Source of the DNA: a bacterium
GTDB taxonomy: Bacteria > Pseudomonadota > Alphaproteobacteria > Micavibrionales > UBA2020
Reading direction: 5' to 3'
Length of the DNA: 64,000 bases
NCBI GenBank assembly: GCA_029945425.1
Contig: JAQSDV010000002.1
Coordinates: forward strand, 1,185,960 to 1,249,959
The notes beneath the pieces were generated by a model. It worked only from the letters and a program-made list of their open reading frames with translations. It was not told where the DNA came from and ran no database searches. The position numbers and the translations under genes are program-made. This document shows positions 9,438 through 18,824 of this stretch, piece after piece (position 1 is the first letter of the stretch; each line of letters starts with the position of its first letter).

Positions 9438-10589
9438 ATGCCGGATAACCTTCCGCGCAAGAAAGCGTTGCAGGGCGACACCGAAGCCCTGCAGGCGCTC
9501 ACGCGCAGCCTGCTGAAGCCCCTGCCCGCGCCAAAACAGGAAGCCGCGAACGGCCTTCTTCGCCGCGGCTGGATCGGGGAACCGGATGCGTCTTACGCCA
9601 TCGGGCTCGGCCTGCTCGGGCGAGGCAATGACAATTATTTCCACGCCGATGCCGACCTTGCGATTCTCTGGCTGCGTCTTGCCGTGAAAAACGGCAGCCG
9701 GGAAGCGGGCACGCTGCTGCCCACACTTGGGCCGCCTGACATGGACAGTTACCGCGACCCGTTCGAAGAAATGGCGGGGCTGATCGGCCTCGCCGCCGTC
9801 AAGAAAGCGATCTCCGAACAGGCGAGCCGCATGGCCTTCATCCGCCTGCGCACGGAACAGGGGCTGCCCGCCATCCCGTCATCCTCTATCCATCTCGTCT
9901 TCGCGGGCAACCCCGGCACGGGCAAGACGACCGTTGCGCGCATCTTCGGGCGGTTGCTGAAACAGATCGGCTATTTGAAATCCGGCCACGTCGTCGAGGT
10001 CGGCGTGCCGGACATCATCGGCAAATGGGTCGGCGAAACCCCGCAAAAGGTGCAGGCGATGGTCGACGAGGCGCTCGACGGCGTGCTGTTCATCGATGAA
10101 GCCTACGGGTTGATGGGCCACACCACCCATACCGGAAATTCATACGGGGCGGAGGCGATCACAACGCTTTTGAAATTGATGGAGGACAACCGCGACCGTC
10201 TTGTCGTGATTGCCGCCGGATACCCGAAAAAGATGGACGAGTTCCTCGCCTATAACCCCGGCCTGAAATCGCGCTTCACCGAAATCATTTCCTTCGCCGA
10301 TTACGCACCCGCCGAAATGGCGGAGATTTACATGAAATACATGCGCGAAGGCCACTACACGCTGGACGCGGAAGCGGAACGCGCTTTGCCGAAAATCATG
10401 GCCGAAGCGCCGCATCTCTTCCCCGAACATTTTCCCAACGGCAGGCTGGTGCGGAATTTGTTCGAAGACAGCGTCAAATACGCCGCATCCCGCGTCATGA
10501 AACTGCCGAAACCATCCCGCGAAGATCTGACGACCATCACCTTGCGCGACCTCGAACTCGCCTTTGCTGAACTGAACCAGCAGCAGTAA
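9438..10589 (+). CDS. CbbX/SpoVK-like AAA+ ATPase with Sel1-like N-terminus (soluble paralogue)
   Basis: This is the second CbbX-type ATPase of the cluster. The N-terminal ~110 residues form a Sel1-like helical region (DASYAIGLGLLGRG, LAILWLRLAVKNGS). The AAA+ core has Walker A AGNPGTGKTTVARIF, Walker B DGVLFIDEAYGLMG, and YNPGLKSRFTEIISF. It lacks the membrane helix of the first copy but shares its domain order, and the C-terminal FPNGRLVRNLFEDSVKYAASRV is nearly superimposable on the paralogue. A mixed hexamer of soluble and membrane-bound subunits is possible (inference). In red-type CbbX systems paired paralogues can form a hetero-complex. Confidence 0.87.
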   Translation: MPDNLPRKKALQGDTEALQALTRSLLKPLPAPKQEAANGLLRRGWIGEPDASYAIGLGLLGRGNDNYFHADADLAILWLRLAVKNGSREAGTLLPTLGPPDMDSYRDPFEEMAGLIGLAAVKKAISEQASRMAFIRLRTEQGLPAIPSSSIHLVFAGNPGTGKTTVARIFGRLLKQIGYLKSGHVVEVGVPDIIGKWVGETPQKVQAMVDEALDGVLFIDEAYGLMGHTTHTGNSYGAEAITTLLKLMEDNRDRLVVIAAGYPKKMDEFLAYNPGLKSRFTEIISFADYAPAEMAEIYMKYMREGHYTLDAEAERALPKIMAEAPHLFPEHFPNGRLVRNLFEDSVKYAASRVMKLPKPSREDLTTITLRDLELAFAELNQQQ

Positions 10590-10604
10590 GCAATTTGGAT
10601 AAGA

Positions 10605-10970
10605 TTACAGCGGCTTGGGAGCCGCGGGGGTGCCCGTTGCGCCTTGCGCAGGAAGCTTGCGGATAACATCGCACATATCCTCGCGGATATCCTGTTCGCG
10701 CACCGCGTGGAAAGCATCGTTCAGCAGGCTGAGGCGCGCGGGCGTGATGGGTTCGTATGCGGCGCGTAAAGCGGCGCTGCGCGGGCCGGGCGCGGGTTCG
10801 GAAAAGCTGCCCGTCATTTGATTGTCGAGTTCAAGGCCCGCATCCTGCTGCAATTTGCAGAGCTGATCGGCCAAAGCGTCGTGACCGACGCGGCGGAGCG
10901 CGTTATCGACGCGGTCGAGCAGCGGCCCCGCATCGGCAATCGCAAATAATGTATCGAGATCGGCCATCAT
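10605..10970 (-). CDS. hypothetical protein, 121 aa
   Basis: I do not recognise this small acidic, helix-rich, soluble protein. It begins MMADLDTLF with AAGGAAAA just upstream. The middle contains PARLSLLNDAFHAVREQDI, and the end is alanine/proline rich (GATGTPAAPKP). It is the last gene before the convergent AAA+ cluster and lies 54 nt downstream of nusB, so it may be the distal gene of the rpiB-glyA-nrdR-nusB unit. Confidence 0.65.
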   Translation of the reverse strand: MMADLDTLFAIADAGPLLDRVDNALRRVGHDALADQLCKLQQDAGLELDNQMTGSFSEPAPGPRSAALRAAYEPITPARLSLLNDAFHAVREQDIREDMCDVIRKLPAQGATGTPAAPKPL

Positions 10971-11024
10971 TTTTCCTTGTCCCGCGATTATATCGCAAAC
11001 GGGGTTAAGAAATTTTTAACGCCG

Positions 11025-11537
11025 TTATTCGCGCACCGTTTTGGCGATTTTATCGAGGACCGCGTTCACCAGTTTGCGTTCCGGCCCGTCATAGAAGCCA
11101 TTGGTGACGTTGAGATAATCATGGATGATGATGCCGGTGTCGGTCTTGCCATGCGCCAGCAGTTCATACGCGCCCGCGCGCAGGATAGCGTCGAGCAGCG
11201 CTTCCACTTCGGCGATTTTTCCTGCGGCAAGCGCGGCCGAAACCACGCCATCCACATCGCCCCAGCGTTTTTCCAAACCCAGCACGATGTCGTTCAGCAA
11301 TTCCTCGTCGGGCGGCACAAAGGTATCGCCGTCCAGCGTAAATCCGCTGCGGTGGTCGATATATTCGCGCACCGCGGATTTTGCATCCTGGTTGTTGAGG
11401 CGCATCTGGTACAGCACCTGCACGGCGGCCATGCGCGCGGCGGTCTTGCGCGCGTTTTTGGAACCGGCGTTCTTCTTCACCGCGCGCTTTTCCGGCGCTT
11501 TCGGCGGAAGCTTGGTGATTTTCTGCTTATCAACCAT
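11025..11537 (-). CDS. nusB: transcription antitermination factor NusB
   Basis: NusB binds boxA RNA with NusE (S10) in rRNA antitermination complexes. After a basic, lysine-rich N-terminal extension (~30 residues) the NusB fold starts at [17 protein letters not shown]. It continues through [12 protein letters not shown] and [12 protein letters not shown] and ends with the typical [18 protein letters not shown] helix. I used ATG 11537 (MVDKQK), which overlaps the nrdR end by 8 nt, rather than an in-frame ATG 21 nt upstream. In many alphaproteobacteria riboflavin genes lie between nrdR and nusB; here they are absent. Confidence 0.95.
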   Translation of the reverse strand: MVDKQKITKLPPKAPEKRAVKKNAGSKNARKTAARMAAVQVLYQMRLNNQDAKSAVREYIDHRSGFTLDGDTFVPPDEELLNDIVLGLEKRWGDVDGVVSAALAAGKIAEVEALLDAILRAGAYELLAHGKTDTGIIIHDYLNVTNGFYDGPERKLVNAVLDKIAKTVRE

Positions 11538-12003
11538 TGCTGACTTTCTTGCATACATGTTCGACGCCCGCGAGGAAGTCGTTATAGTCCTTCACTTCGC
11601 GGAAATCCTTGTAAACGGAGGCGTAGCGTACATAGGCGACGGGGTCGAGCTGGGAGAGCGCCTGCATCGCCTTTTCGCCGATTTCCTTGGTCGTCACGTC
11701 GCTTTCGCCGGATTGCTCCAGCTGGCGCACGATATCGTTCGCCACGCGCTCGATTACATCGGCGTCGACGGGGCGTTTTTGCAGGCAGAGTTTCAGCGAG
11801 CGCATCAGCTTGTTGCGGTCAAACGGCTCGCGCTTGCCATTGTTTTTCACCACGATGATCTCGCGCAGCTGCACGCGTTCAAACGTCGTGAAGCGCGCTT
11901 CGCAATCGGGGCATTCGCGGCGGCGGCGGATGGCGGCATCGTCTTCCGTCGGGCGGCTGTCTTTTACTTGCGTGTTTGTTCCAACGCAAAAGGGGCAACG
12001 CAT
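11530..12003 (-). CDS. nrdR: transcriptional repressor NrdR
   Basis: NrdR is the nucleotide-sensing repressor of ribonucleotide reductase genes. The N-terminal zinc ribbon is intact: CPFC at residues 3-6 and CPDC near residue 31. An ATP-cone follows ([20 protein letters not shown] ... [20 protein letters not shown]). The length of 157 residues is typical. It sits 5 nt downstream of glyA and overlaps nusB, a conserved alphaproteobacterial arrangement. No NrdR box is obvious within this operon. Confidence 0.97.
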   Translation of the reverse strand: MRCPFCVGTNTQVKDSRPTEDDAAIRRRRECPDCEARFTTFERVQLREIIVVKNNGKREPFDRNKLMRSLKLCLQKRPVDADVIERVANDIVRQLEQSGESDVTTKEIGEKAMQALSQLDPVAYVRYASVYKDFREVKDYNDFLAGVEHVCKKVSNG

Positions 12004-12008
12004 GTCTG

Positions 12009-13322
12009 TTACTCCTTCGGGTAGATCGGGAATTTTTCGCAGAGCTTGCGGACTTCCGCATATACTGCTTTCTCGATCTCGCCGTTATTGCCCGCGCCGT
12101 TTTTGGCGAGGCCGTCCAGCACGGCAACCATGTATTCGCCGACCAGCTCGAACTCCGCCTTGCCGAAGCCGCGGGTCGTGGCGGCGGGGCTGCCGACGCG
12201 CAGGCCCGATGTCACCATCGGTTTTTGCGGATCGAACGGAATCGCGTTTTTGTTGCAGGTCATGCCGGCATGTTCGAGGCTGAGTTCCGCGTCGCGGCCG
12301 GTCAGGCCTTTCGGGCGCAGGTCGATCAGCACCAGATGGCAGTCGGTGCCGCCCGATACGATATCAAGGCCGCCTTGCTTCAGCGTATTGGCCAGCACAC
12401 GCGCGTTATCCAGCACGTTTTGCGTGTAAACCTTGAACGACGGCTGCAGCGCTTCGCCAAACGCGACCGCCTTTGCCGCGATCACATGCTCGAGCGGGCC
12501 GCCCTGCAGGCCGGGGAACACGGCGGAATTGATTTTCTTGATGATATCCTCGTCATTCGTGAGGATGATGCCGCCGCGGGGGCCGCGCAGCGTCTTGTGC
12601 GTGGTCGAGGTCGTGACATGCGCATGCGGCACGGGCGACGGATACTGCCCGCCCGCGACCAGACCTGCGTAATGCGCCATATCGACCATCAGATACGCGC
12701 CGACTTCATCCGCGATTTTGCGGAAGCGCGGGAAATCGATCACGCGCGGATAGGCGGAGGCACCGGCCACGATCAGTTTCGGTTTATGTTCGCGCGCGAG
12801 GCGTTCGACTTCATCCATGTCGATCAGCGCATCGGTTTCACGCACGCCGTATTGCACGGCGTTGAACCATTTGCCCGACATGTTCGGCTTCGCGCCATGC
12901 GTCAGGTGGCCGCCATGCGCGAGCGCCTGACCCAAAATCGTGTCGCCCGGCTGGATCAGCGACATGAACACGGCCTGGTTCGCCTGCGCGCCCGAATGGG
13001 GCTGCACGTTGGCGAATTTCGCGCCGAACAATTCGCACAACCGGTCAATCGCCAGCTGTTCCGTGACGTCGACGAATTCGCAGCCGCCGTAGTACCGCTT
13101 GCCCGGATAGCCTTCGGCATATTTGTTGGTGAGGACGGAGCCCTGCGCCTGCAGCACCGCGCGGGAAACGATGTTTTCCGATGCGATCAGCTCGATCTGG
13201 TCTTTCTGGCGGCCGAGTTCCTGACGGATGGCGTTGAAAACAGCGGGATCGGCATCGGCCAGATCGGTTTCAAAAAAATTGAATGGCACAGTCGGGGTTT
13301 CTTTCTTTTGAGCGACAGTCAT
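12009..13322 (-). CDS. glyA: serine hydroxymethyltransferase
   Basis: The enzyme interconverts serine and glycine with tetrahydrofolate, feeding one-carbon metabolism in the cytoplasm. The PLP lysine is in [15 protein letters not shown]. The substrate and cofactor residues in [28 protein letters not shown] and [14 protein letters not shown] are all conserved. The full length is 437 residues. Its start codon directly abuts the rpiB stop, so the pair is cotranscribed. Confidence 0.98.
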   Translation of the reverse strand: MTVAQKKETPTVPFNFFETDLADADPAVFNAIRQELGRQKDQIELIASENIVSRAVLQAQGSVLTNKYAEGYPGKRYYGGCEFVDVTEQLAIDRLCELFGAKFANVQPHSGAQANQAVFMSLIQPGDTILGQALAHGGHLTHGAKPNMSGKWFNAVQYGVRETDALIDMDEVERLAREHKPKLIVAGASAYPRVIDFPRFRKIADEVGAYLMVDMAHYAGLVAGGQYPSPVPHAHVTTSTTHKTLRGPRGGIILTNDEDIIKKINSAVFPGLQGGPLEHVIAAKAVAFGEALQPSFKVYTQNVLDNARVLANTLKQGGLDIVSGGTDCHLVLIDLRPKGLTGRDAELSLEHAGMTCNKNAIPFDPQKPMVTSGLRVGSPAATTRGFGKAEFELVGEYMVAVLDGLAKNGAGNNGEIEKAVYAEVRKLCEKFPIYPKE

Positions 13323-13772
13323 TTAAGCACCGCACTTTCCTAATTTTTCGACGCGGCCCGCATGGCGGCCGCCTTCAAATGCCGTTGATAAAAATACATT
13401 CACGCAATCCAGCGCAACTTCGACGCCAATCAGGCGCGCGCCCAGCGCAATCACGTTCGCATCATTGTGCAGCCGCGACAGCCGCGCCGAGGTCACGTCA
13501 TGCGCCAGCGCGCAGCGCATGCCCTTGTACCGGTTGACCGCAATGCTGATGCCGATGCCGGAGCCGCAGATGGCGATGCCGACGGGCGCCTCGCCCGCAT
13601 TGATCGCCTCGGCCAGTTTAAAACCGAAATCGGGGTAATCGACGCGGTCCTCGTTTGCGGGGCCGAGGTCAATAACCTCATGCCCTGCTTTTTTGAGGTG
13701 TTCGACCACCAGGGCTTTCAGCTGAAAGCCTGCATGGTCGGAAGAAATGGCTATTTTTTTACCCTCGGCCAA
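13323..13772 (-). CDS. rpiB: ribose-5-phosphate isomerase B
   Basis: RpiB interconverts ribose 5-phosphate and ribulose 5-phosphate in the pentose phosphate pathway. It shows the family N-terminus IAISSDHAGFQLK, the catalytic-cysteine loop AICGSGIGISIAVN, and HNDANVIALGARLIG. The start is TTG at 13772 (preceded by GGGG at 9 nt), an uncommon start for a first gene of an operon. No better in-frame start exists. Genes rpiB, glyA, nrdR and nusB form one minus-strand operon. Confidence 0.95.
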   Translation of the reverse strand: MAEGKKIAISSDHAGFQLKALVVEHLKKAGHEVIDLGPANEDRVDYPDFGFKLAEAINAGEAPVGIAICGSGIGISIAVNRYKGMRCALAHDVTSARLSRLHNDANVIALGARLIGVEVALDCVNVFLSTAFEGGRHAGRVEKLGKCGA

Positions 13773-14034
13773 GGATTTGACCCCAAGATATTGTTACGGC
13801 TGCCTTGATATACCAAATGTAGTAGGGGTATTCCAGAAGTATCACGCTAGATGTTGAATCTGTATTATGGAATACAAGACCTACGCTGTCTTTACTGAAA
13901 TAAGGGGATGGGTATTATGACGGGTTAACACATGCGGTATTGGTAGTGAATGAGCATTTTATGATGATAATAAAAAGCATGACTAACCGATCCTCTTTTA
14001 TGCACTGCTTAAAATTTTAATCACGAGGGAAGTT

Positions 14035-15540
14035 TTGACTAAGAAAATTACAATAAAAAAACTTAGAAACATTGATGAACTTGAATTTGTAATGCCCAAG
14101 ACGGGTGTTTATCTGCTCTCGGGTACAAATGGCTCAGGGAAAACGTCTCTATTAGCGTGTCTCCGCAGAATTGGACATGGTCATGCCTTCCCCCTTCATT
14201 TCGCATCATCGCAGCACTCAGACACGCTAGATAACTTTGGGGGTGCCTCAATTACCTACACTAACAATGTTCAATCCGTAACATACGCTTATGGCGGAGA
14301 AAGATGGGTCCCCACACCACGAACAAATAATAACCTCCTTGGCAGTTTTGGTTATTCCTCAGTATTGTATATTGGAGCCACAGCCGACCGAATTACTCCC
14401 AGACCGGAAGATTTCAATCCAAGAAGGATACGTGCCGCACGTCAACCGATTGTTGATGCCGCAAATAGAATTTTTTCTACGACAAAATTTAATGACCTCA
14501 AAAATATCAACCTGACTACAGGCGCAGGAAATTCCGCGTTCCTGCTCCAGTTAACCCCCTCTCCTAAAGCTAAATATGTTTCAGAGAGGAATTTTAGTTT
14601 AGGTGAGCTTTGCATTCTCAAGTTAATTAGAAATCTAATAGATTGTCAGCAAAACTCACTAGTGTTGATAGATGAATTAGAATTAGCACTTCACCCCAGA
14701 GTCCAACTTGAACTGCTTTCCTACTTAGAAGAAATGGCTGTACAGAAAAATCTAACAGTAATCGTTTCCACACATTCCGTGACCTTACTCAAGGGAATGG
14801 ATAGAGGAAACATATATTTATTGGAACGTGACACTCTAGGAAAAGTGTCATGTCGGACTGGATGTTATCCGACATATATACTTGGAAACATTGCTTATGG
14901 TGAAGAAAGAGCACCAGATGTTGTCATTTACGTGGAAGATGACGCCGCGATGTACGCCACAAATGCTTTAGTGCAGTTGTCGATTACAAATAAATTTCGC
15001 AATGAACCCTCATTATTCCCCACAGTTCAGGTAATTCCAGTGGGTGCGTTCATCAGCGTCATCAGATTTCTCGAACCTAGCAGAGCACTATTGCCGACAA
15101 CGACGAAAAGTTTTGCGGTTCTGGATGCCGATGTAAAAAATGAGAACGTCGCAGCTTGGACGCGGGCAAATGATCACACAGCATTAGCAGAACTGCAAAG
15201 ACATACGGGGAAAATAAAATTCTTACCATGGACCCCAGAAGTAGGACTTGTTTTATGGCTGCGTGACCATATCCAGCACGCTCAATCTCTAATACGGACA
15301 AATTTAAACGATAATCGAATAATTCTTAGACCCCAAGATTTTTTGAATGTCCCAAATGTGCAAGGAGGGCCGCAACGTAACTTTTGCAAAGGAATCGTCA
15401 AAAATATTACAACGAGCATTGGTCAGTTGGTTAACAAAGATCCCGAAGCAATACGGCAGTGCATATTTGAAACGTTTGCTAAAGACTACTTCAGAGCAAA
15501 CCAACAAAGCACGTTGCAATTGATTGGTCCTATGATTTGA
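14035..15540 (+). CDS. OLD-like ATPase with C-terminal TOPRIM-type region (possible defence gene)
   Basis: The N-terminal ATPase is of the AAA_21/SMC-like ABC class: Walker A GTNGSGKTS (residues 30-38), a signature-like FSLGELCILKL, Walker B LVLIDELELALHP, and the H-loop STHS. After the ATPase, VVIYVEDDAAMYATNAL (near residue 299) and FAVLDADVKNE (near 362) look like the acidic motifs of a TOPRIM nuclease, giving the OLD-family architecture. The start is TTG 14035 with GAGGGA upstream. The gene is much more AT-rich than its neighbours and splits two native operons, suggesting horizontal acquisition. OLD proteins are known as phage-defence nucleases; function here is inferred. There is no adjacent UvrD helicase, so it is not a Gabija pair. 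Confidence 0.75.
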   Translation: MTKKITIKKLRNIDELEFVMPKTGVYLLSGTNGSGKTSLLACLRRIGHGHAFPLHFASSQHSDTLDNFGGASITYTNNVQSVTYAYGGERWVPTPRTNNNLLGSFGYSSVLYIGATADRITPRPEDFNPRRIRAARQPIVDAANRIFSTTKFNDLKNINLTTGAGNSAFLLQLTPSPKAKYVSERNFSLGELCILKLIRNLIDCQQNSLVLIDELELALHPRVQLELLSYLEEMAVQKNLTVIVSTHSVTLLKGMDRGNIYLLERDTLGKVSCRTGCYPTYILGNIAYGEERAPDVVIYVEDDAAMYATNALVQLSITNKFRNEPSLFPTVQVIPVGAFISVIRFLEPSRALLPTTTKSFAVLDADVKNENVAAWTRANDHTALAELQRHTGKIKFLPWTPEVGLVLWLRDHIQHAQSLIRTNLNDNRIILRPQDFLNVPNVQGGPQRNFCKGIVKNITTSIGQLVNKDPEAIRQCIFETFAKDYFRANQQSTLQLIGPMI

Positions 15541-15611
15541 ATAAAATGTGGAGATGTACTGCAGCAAACAAAAGAGCATAAGACGCGGATTAGCTCTCAC
15601 GGCACAATGCA

Positions 15612-16622
15612 TCAAGGGTTCGGCGTGCCCGGCAATTTCAAATTCCGCTTCGGCTTTTCCAGCATCGGGCCGCCGATGAGGGTTTTTTCGGCGGTGCCGC
15701 CGAGGCGTTCCAGCGCGTCATGGGCTTTTTCGATGGGGGTTTTGTCGCTGAATTCGTCGAAGGTCTTCATGACCACGGCTTCGGATTTCGTGCCGATATT
15801 GTGCGTGATCTGCGTATAGGTGCGGGCGGAGAAGTTGAAGATTTCGGTGAGCCTGTAACCCAGCCCCCGCTCCGTCGCCGAAAACGCCACGCGGTCGGGC
15901 GACAGCAATTGCCACGGATCAACGGGTTTGCGCTCCGCCTGCTTCACTTCCTCGACAACCTTTTGCGCTTCGGCCTTTTTGTGGCGGGCGAGCAGGTCTT
16001 TTGCGGCATCGGCCTTCAGCACCTGCGCCTGATAATCCTTTCCGCCATCGACGGCGAAATCCCAGACGGTTTTGCCGTTTTTGGTGACGGCCTGCATATC
16101 AGCACCCGCCTTGACCAATACGGCGATGACATCGGCATCGCCGCGCGCGGCCGCCACATGCAGCGGCGTCACGCCCTGTTCGTCCGCCGCGTTGACATCG
16201 GCGTCATGGTTGATGAGGAACGAGATGCCTTCGGTTTTATATCCCTGCACCGCCGCCCAGTGCATGGGCGTGCGGCCATCCTTGTCGCGCGCATGGACGT
16301 CGGCGCCGAAATGCACAAGGTCGGCCATTTTATAATGGATGGTGTAATCGGTATCCTGCACCGCATGGTGCAGCAGCGTTGCGCCGGCGGCGTCCTTCGC
16401 GTTCACATCGACGCCGCGGTTGAGGAACATGGCGACCAGTTCGCGCCCGCTCTTGCTGTAGTCGTTGCGCTGGATCGCGATATGCGCGGCGGGGCGGCCT
16501 TGCGCATCAGTTACATGCGGGTCCGCGCCGTTGTTGAGCATCGCGCGCGCGTTTTCGGCATCGCCGCGCGTGACGGCGTTCAGCAGCCTGATATCGTTAT
16601 CCCGTGTGGCGGGCATCGGCAT
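15612..16622 (-). CDS. ankyrin-repeat protein
   Basis: The N-terminal ~210 residues hold about five ankyrin repeats with the usual TPLHxAA-type cores (GRPAAHIAIQRND, GATLLHHAVQD, GRTPMHWAAVQG, GVTPLHVAAARGD, GKTVWDFAVDGG). The last ~125 residues are charged helix (AKDLLARHKKAEAQKVVEEV) and then an unrecognised tail. There is no signal peptide, so a cytoplasmic protein-binding role is likely. The partner is unknown. A second ankyrin-type protein is encoded at 26801. Confidence 0.85.
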   Translation of the reverse strand: MPMPATRDNDIRLLNAVTRGDAENARAMLNNGADPHVTDAQGRPAAHIAIQRNDYSKSGRELVAMFLNRGVDVNAKDAAGATLLHHAVQDTDYTIHYKMADLVHFGADVHARDKDGRTPMHWAAVQGYKTEGISFLINHDADVNAADEQGVTPLHVAAARGDADVIAVLVKAGADMQAVTKNGKTVWDFAVDGGKDYQAQVLKADAAKDLLARHKKAEAQKVVEEVKQAERKPVDPWQLLSPDRVAFSATERGLGYRLTEIFNFSARTYTQITHNIGTKSEAVVMKTFDEFSDKTPIEKAHDALERLGGTAEKTLIGGPMLEKPKRNLKLPGTPNP

Positions 16623-16687
16623 GTTCCGTTGTGGATCTGGATGTATTTTACATACGACAGAATGGGGCGGTGGTCAATCCGGCGGCT

Positions 16688-16757
16688 GTCATCCTGAGCG
16701 CAGCGAAGGATCTCCCTTCGTTGGCCAAGGGAGATCCTTCGCTGCGCTCAGGATGAC
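16688..16757. repeat. long perfect palindromic repeat (hairpin), copy 1
   Basis: Two 31-nt arms (16688-16718 and 16727-16757) are exact reverse complements around an 8-nt loop. The arm begins GTCATCCTGAGCGCAGCGAA. It lies between two divergent or unrelated genes in an otherwise empty gap. A related palindrome with the consensus GTCATCCYGARCGCAG occurs at 27617-27692, so this is a dispersed intergenic repeat family rather than a single terminator. Confidence 0.9.
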
Positions 16758-16772
16758 AAATGTTATGGAAAT

Positions 16773-16976
16773 TTATTCTTTAATGTGCCCGTTTTTCTTC
16801 AACACATAAGCGAGCCGCGCGAGTGCGTTTTTCTTGAAAACCGCCTCCCCCGCCGACGCCGGACACTGGATGACGATTTCGACCATGGTGGCGGTATCCA
16901 TCGCGCTCACGCGCATGGCGGGCCCCATCTGCCGGAATTCGAAAATGACCTCGCGCCCATCCAGTATTTCTGCCAT
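16773..16976 (-). CDS. small conserved protein (DUF6898-like), 67 aa
   Basis: The 67-residue protein starts [18 protein letters not shown] and contains [19 protein letters not shown]. It resembles the small DUF6898-type proteins of alphaproteobacteria; this assignment is from memory of the motif and moderately sure. The reading frame stays open further upstream to 17219, but that part lies opposite the dehydrogenase gene, so the ATG at 16976 is preferred. It is divergent from gcdH with 36 nt between starts. Function is unknown. Confidence 0.65.
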   Translation of the reverse strand: MAEILDGREVIFEFRQMGPAMRVSAMDTATMVEIVIQCPASAGEAVFKKNALARLAYVLKKNGHIKE

Positions 16977-17012
16977 ATTTTCCCTCAACCAAGCCATCTT
17001 AGGATTAAACCG

Positions 17013-18242
17013 ATGAACGCTCAAGCAGCCGCGAGTATCCCCATGGAAAAGAAACTGGATAAATCCAAACTGAAGCCGTCCTTTAAATGGGATGACGCGC
17101 TGCTGATCGACGACCAGCTGACGGATGAGGAGCGCATGATCCGCGATGCGGCGCGCGACTATTGTCAGGATAAACTGATGCCCCGCGTGCTGGAGGCAAA
17201 CCGCCACGAGATTTTCCACCGCGAGATCATGACCGAAATGGGCGCGCTGGGGCTGCTCGGCTCGACGCTGCAGGGTTACGGCTGCGCGGGCACGAATTAC
17301 GTTTCGTATGGCCTGATCGCGCGCGAGGTTGAGCGCGTCGACAGCGGTTACCGCTCCGCAATGTCGGTGCAGTCGTCGCTGGTCATGTACCCGATCTATG
17401 CCTTTGGCACCGAAGAACAGCGCCAGAAATATCTGCCCAAGTTGGCCACCGGCGAATGGGTCGGCTGCTTCGGCCTGACAGAGCCGGATGCGGGTTCCGA
17501 TCCGTCATCGATGAAGACGCGCGCCATCAAGACCAAGGGCGGCTATACGCTCAAAGGGTCCAAAATGTGGATCACCAATTCGCCGATCGCGGATGTGCTT
17601 GTCGTATGGGCAAAAGATGAAGCGGGCGATATCCGCGGTTTCGTGCTGGAAAAAGGCATGAAGGGCCTGAGCGCGCCGAAGATCGAGGGCAAGTTCTCGC
17701 TCCGCGCCTCCATCACCGGCGAAATCGTGATGGACGATGTGTTCGTGCCGGAAGAAAACAAATTCCCCGAAGTGAAGGGGCTGACCGGCCCGTTCTCCTG
17801 CCTCAACAATGCGCGCTATGGCATTTCGTGGGGCGCGCTGGGCGCGGCCGAATTCTGCTTCCATCAGGCGCGCCAATACGCGCTCGACCGTATCGTGTTC
17901 AACCGCCCGCTGGCGGCGAACCAGCTGATCCAGCTGAAACTCGCCAATATGCAGACGGAAATCACGCTCGGATTGCAGGGCGCGCTCCGCCTCGGCCGTC
18001 TGAAGGACGAAGAACGCGCGGCACCCGAAGCCATTTCCATGATGAAGCGCAACAACTGCGGCAAATCCTTGGAAATCGCGCGTATAGCCCGCGACATGCT
18101 GGGCGGCAACGGGATTTCCGACGAATTCCATGTCATCCGCCATTGCATGAACCTGGAAGCCGTCAATACTTACGAAGGCACCCATGACGTTCATGCCCTG
18201 ATTTTGGGCCGTGCGATCACGGGCATTCAGGCCTTCGGTTAA
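17013..18242 (+). CDS. gcdH: glutaryl-CoA dehydrogenase
   Basis: This FAD enzyme oxidises and decarboxylates glutaryl-CoA to crotonyl-CoA in lysine and tryptophan degradation. It shows the GCDH-type N-terminus [18 protein letters not shown], the [20 protein letters not shown] helix, and the acyl-CoA dehydrogenase motifs [19 protein letters not shown] and [10 protein letters not shown]. The catalytic glutamate lies in [15 protein letters not shown] near residue 387. At 409 residues it has normal length. The ATG at 17013 gives the expected N-terminus. A TTG-started gene follows 3 nt later. Confidence 0.94.
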   Translation: MNAQAAASIPMEKKLDKSKLKPSFKWDDALLIDDQLTDEERMIRDAARDYCQDKLMPRVLEANRHEIFHREIMTEMGALGLLGSTLQGYGCAGTNYVSYGLIAREVERVDSGYRSAMSVQSSLVMYPIYAFGTEEQRQKYLPKLATGEWVGCFGLTEPDAGSDPSSMKTRAIKTKGGYTLKGSKMWITNSPIADVLVVWAKDEAGDIRGFVLEKGMKGLSAPKIEGKFSLRASITGEIVMDDVFVPEENKFPEVKGLTGPFSCLNNARYGISWGALGAAEFCFHQARQYALDRIVFNRPLAANQLIQLKLANMQTEITLGLQGALRLGRLKDEERAAPEAISMMKRNNCGKSLEIARIARDMLGGNGISDEFHVIRHCMNLEAVNTYEGTHDVHALILGRAITGIQAFG

Positions 18243-18245
18243 GCC

Positions 18246-18818
18246 TTGGATCCGCTCAACCTTCTTTTGCCGTTGCTGCTGATCGCTTGCGGTTTCGCTG
18301 TTTTGCGCCGGCGCAAGAAACGCCGCCTGCAGGACGGCCGCGACGACATCCTGCCCGCGATAACGGTGCCGCAGACGCCGAACGGCGATGCGCTCGACCA
18401 CCACCGCGACGCGATCATCGGCTATCTCTGGACCGTGATGGCGGGGCTGGAAAAAAAGCGGCAAAGCGACCCCGACAACGCGGAAGGCTGGTCGATGCTG
18501 ACAGGCGCTGTGCTGAAATACGCAACCGCGCTGAAACTGCGCCCCCGCGACATTCCCGTCATCATCATCGCGTCGACAAATGCCGCAGCGATACTGGAAC
18601 GCGAAAGCGAAACGGGACTGCCGGATGCCGCCAAGGCATCCGACATCCGCGAAATGTCGTTCTATCTCGACACCTCGGCGGCGGCGCATAAAAATGAGCT
18701 TTTAAAGATGCACGGGCCCGCGCTCACGACCGCCGACACGAAACAGGCGCTCGAATTCATCAACAGCCTGCAATGGGACAGGTCGCAGAAGGCCTTCGTG
18801 CCGAAGACCGTGCATTAA
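18246..18818 (+). CDS. hypothetical single-pass membrane protein, 190 aa
   Basis: I do not recognise this protein. It begins at TTG 18246, 3 nt after gcdH, with a single N-terminal helix (LNLLLPLLLIACGFAVL) followed by RRRKKRR, which predicts the bulk to be cytoplasmic. The soluble part is helical (IIGYLWTVMAGLEKK, AEGWSMLTGAVLKYATAL). It is probably cotranscribed with gcdH. It is convergent with the next gene, with only 6 nt between stops. Confidence 0.7.
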   Translation: MDPLNLLLPLLLIACGFAVLRRRKKRRLQDGRDDILPAITVPQTPNGDALDHHRDAIIGYLWTVMAGLEKKRQSDPDNAEGWSMLTGAVLKYATALKLRPRDIPVIIIASTNAAAILERESETGLPDAAKASDIREMSFYLDTSAAAHKNELLKMHGPALTTADTKQALEFINSLQWDRSQKAFVPKTVH

Positions 18819-18824
18819 AATAAA

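Noticed and set aside
14035..15540. Gabija-type two-gene defence system
   Set aside because: The ATPase/TOPRIM gene is followed by a native ankyrin gene on the other strand; there is no UvrD-like helicase.
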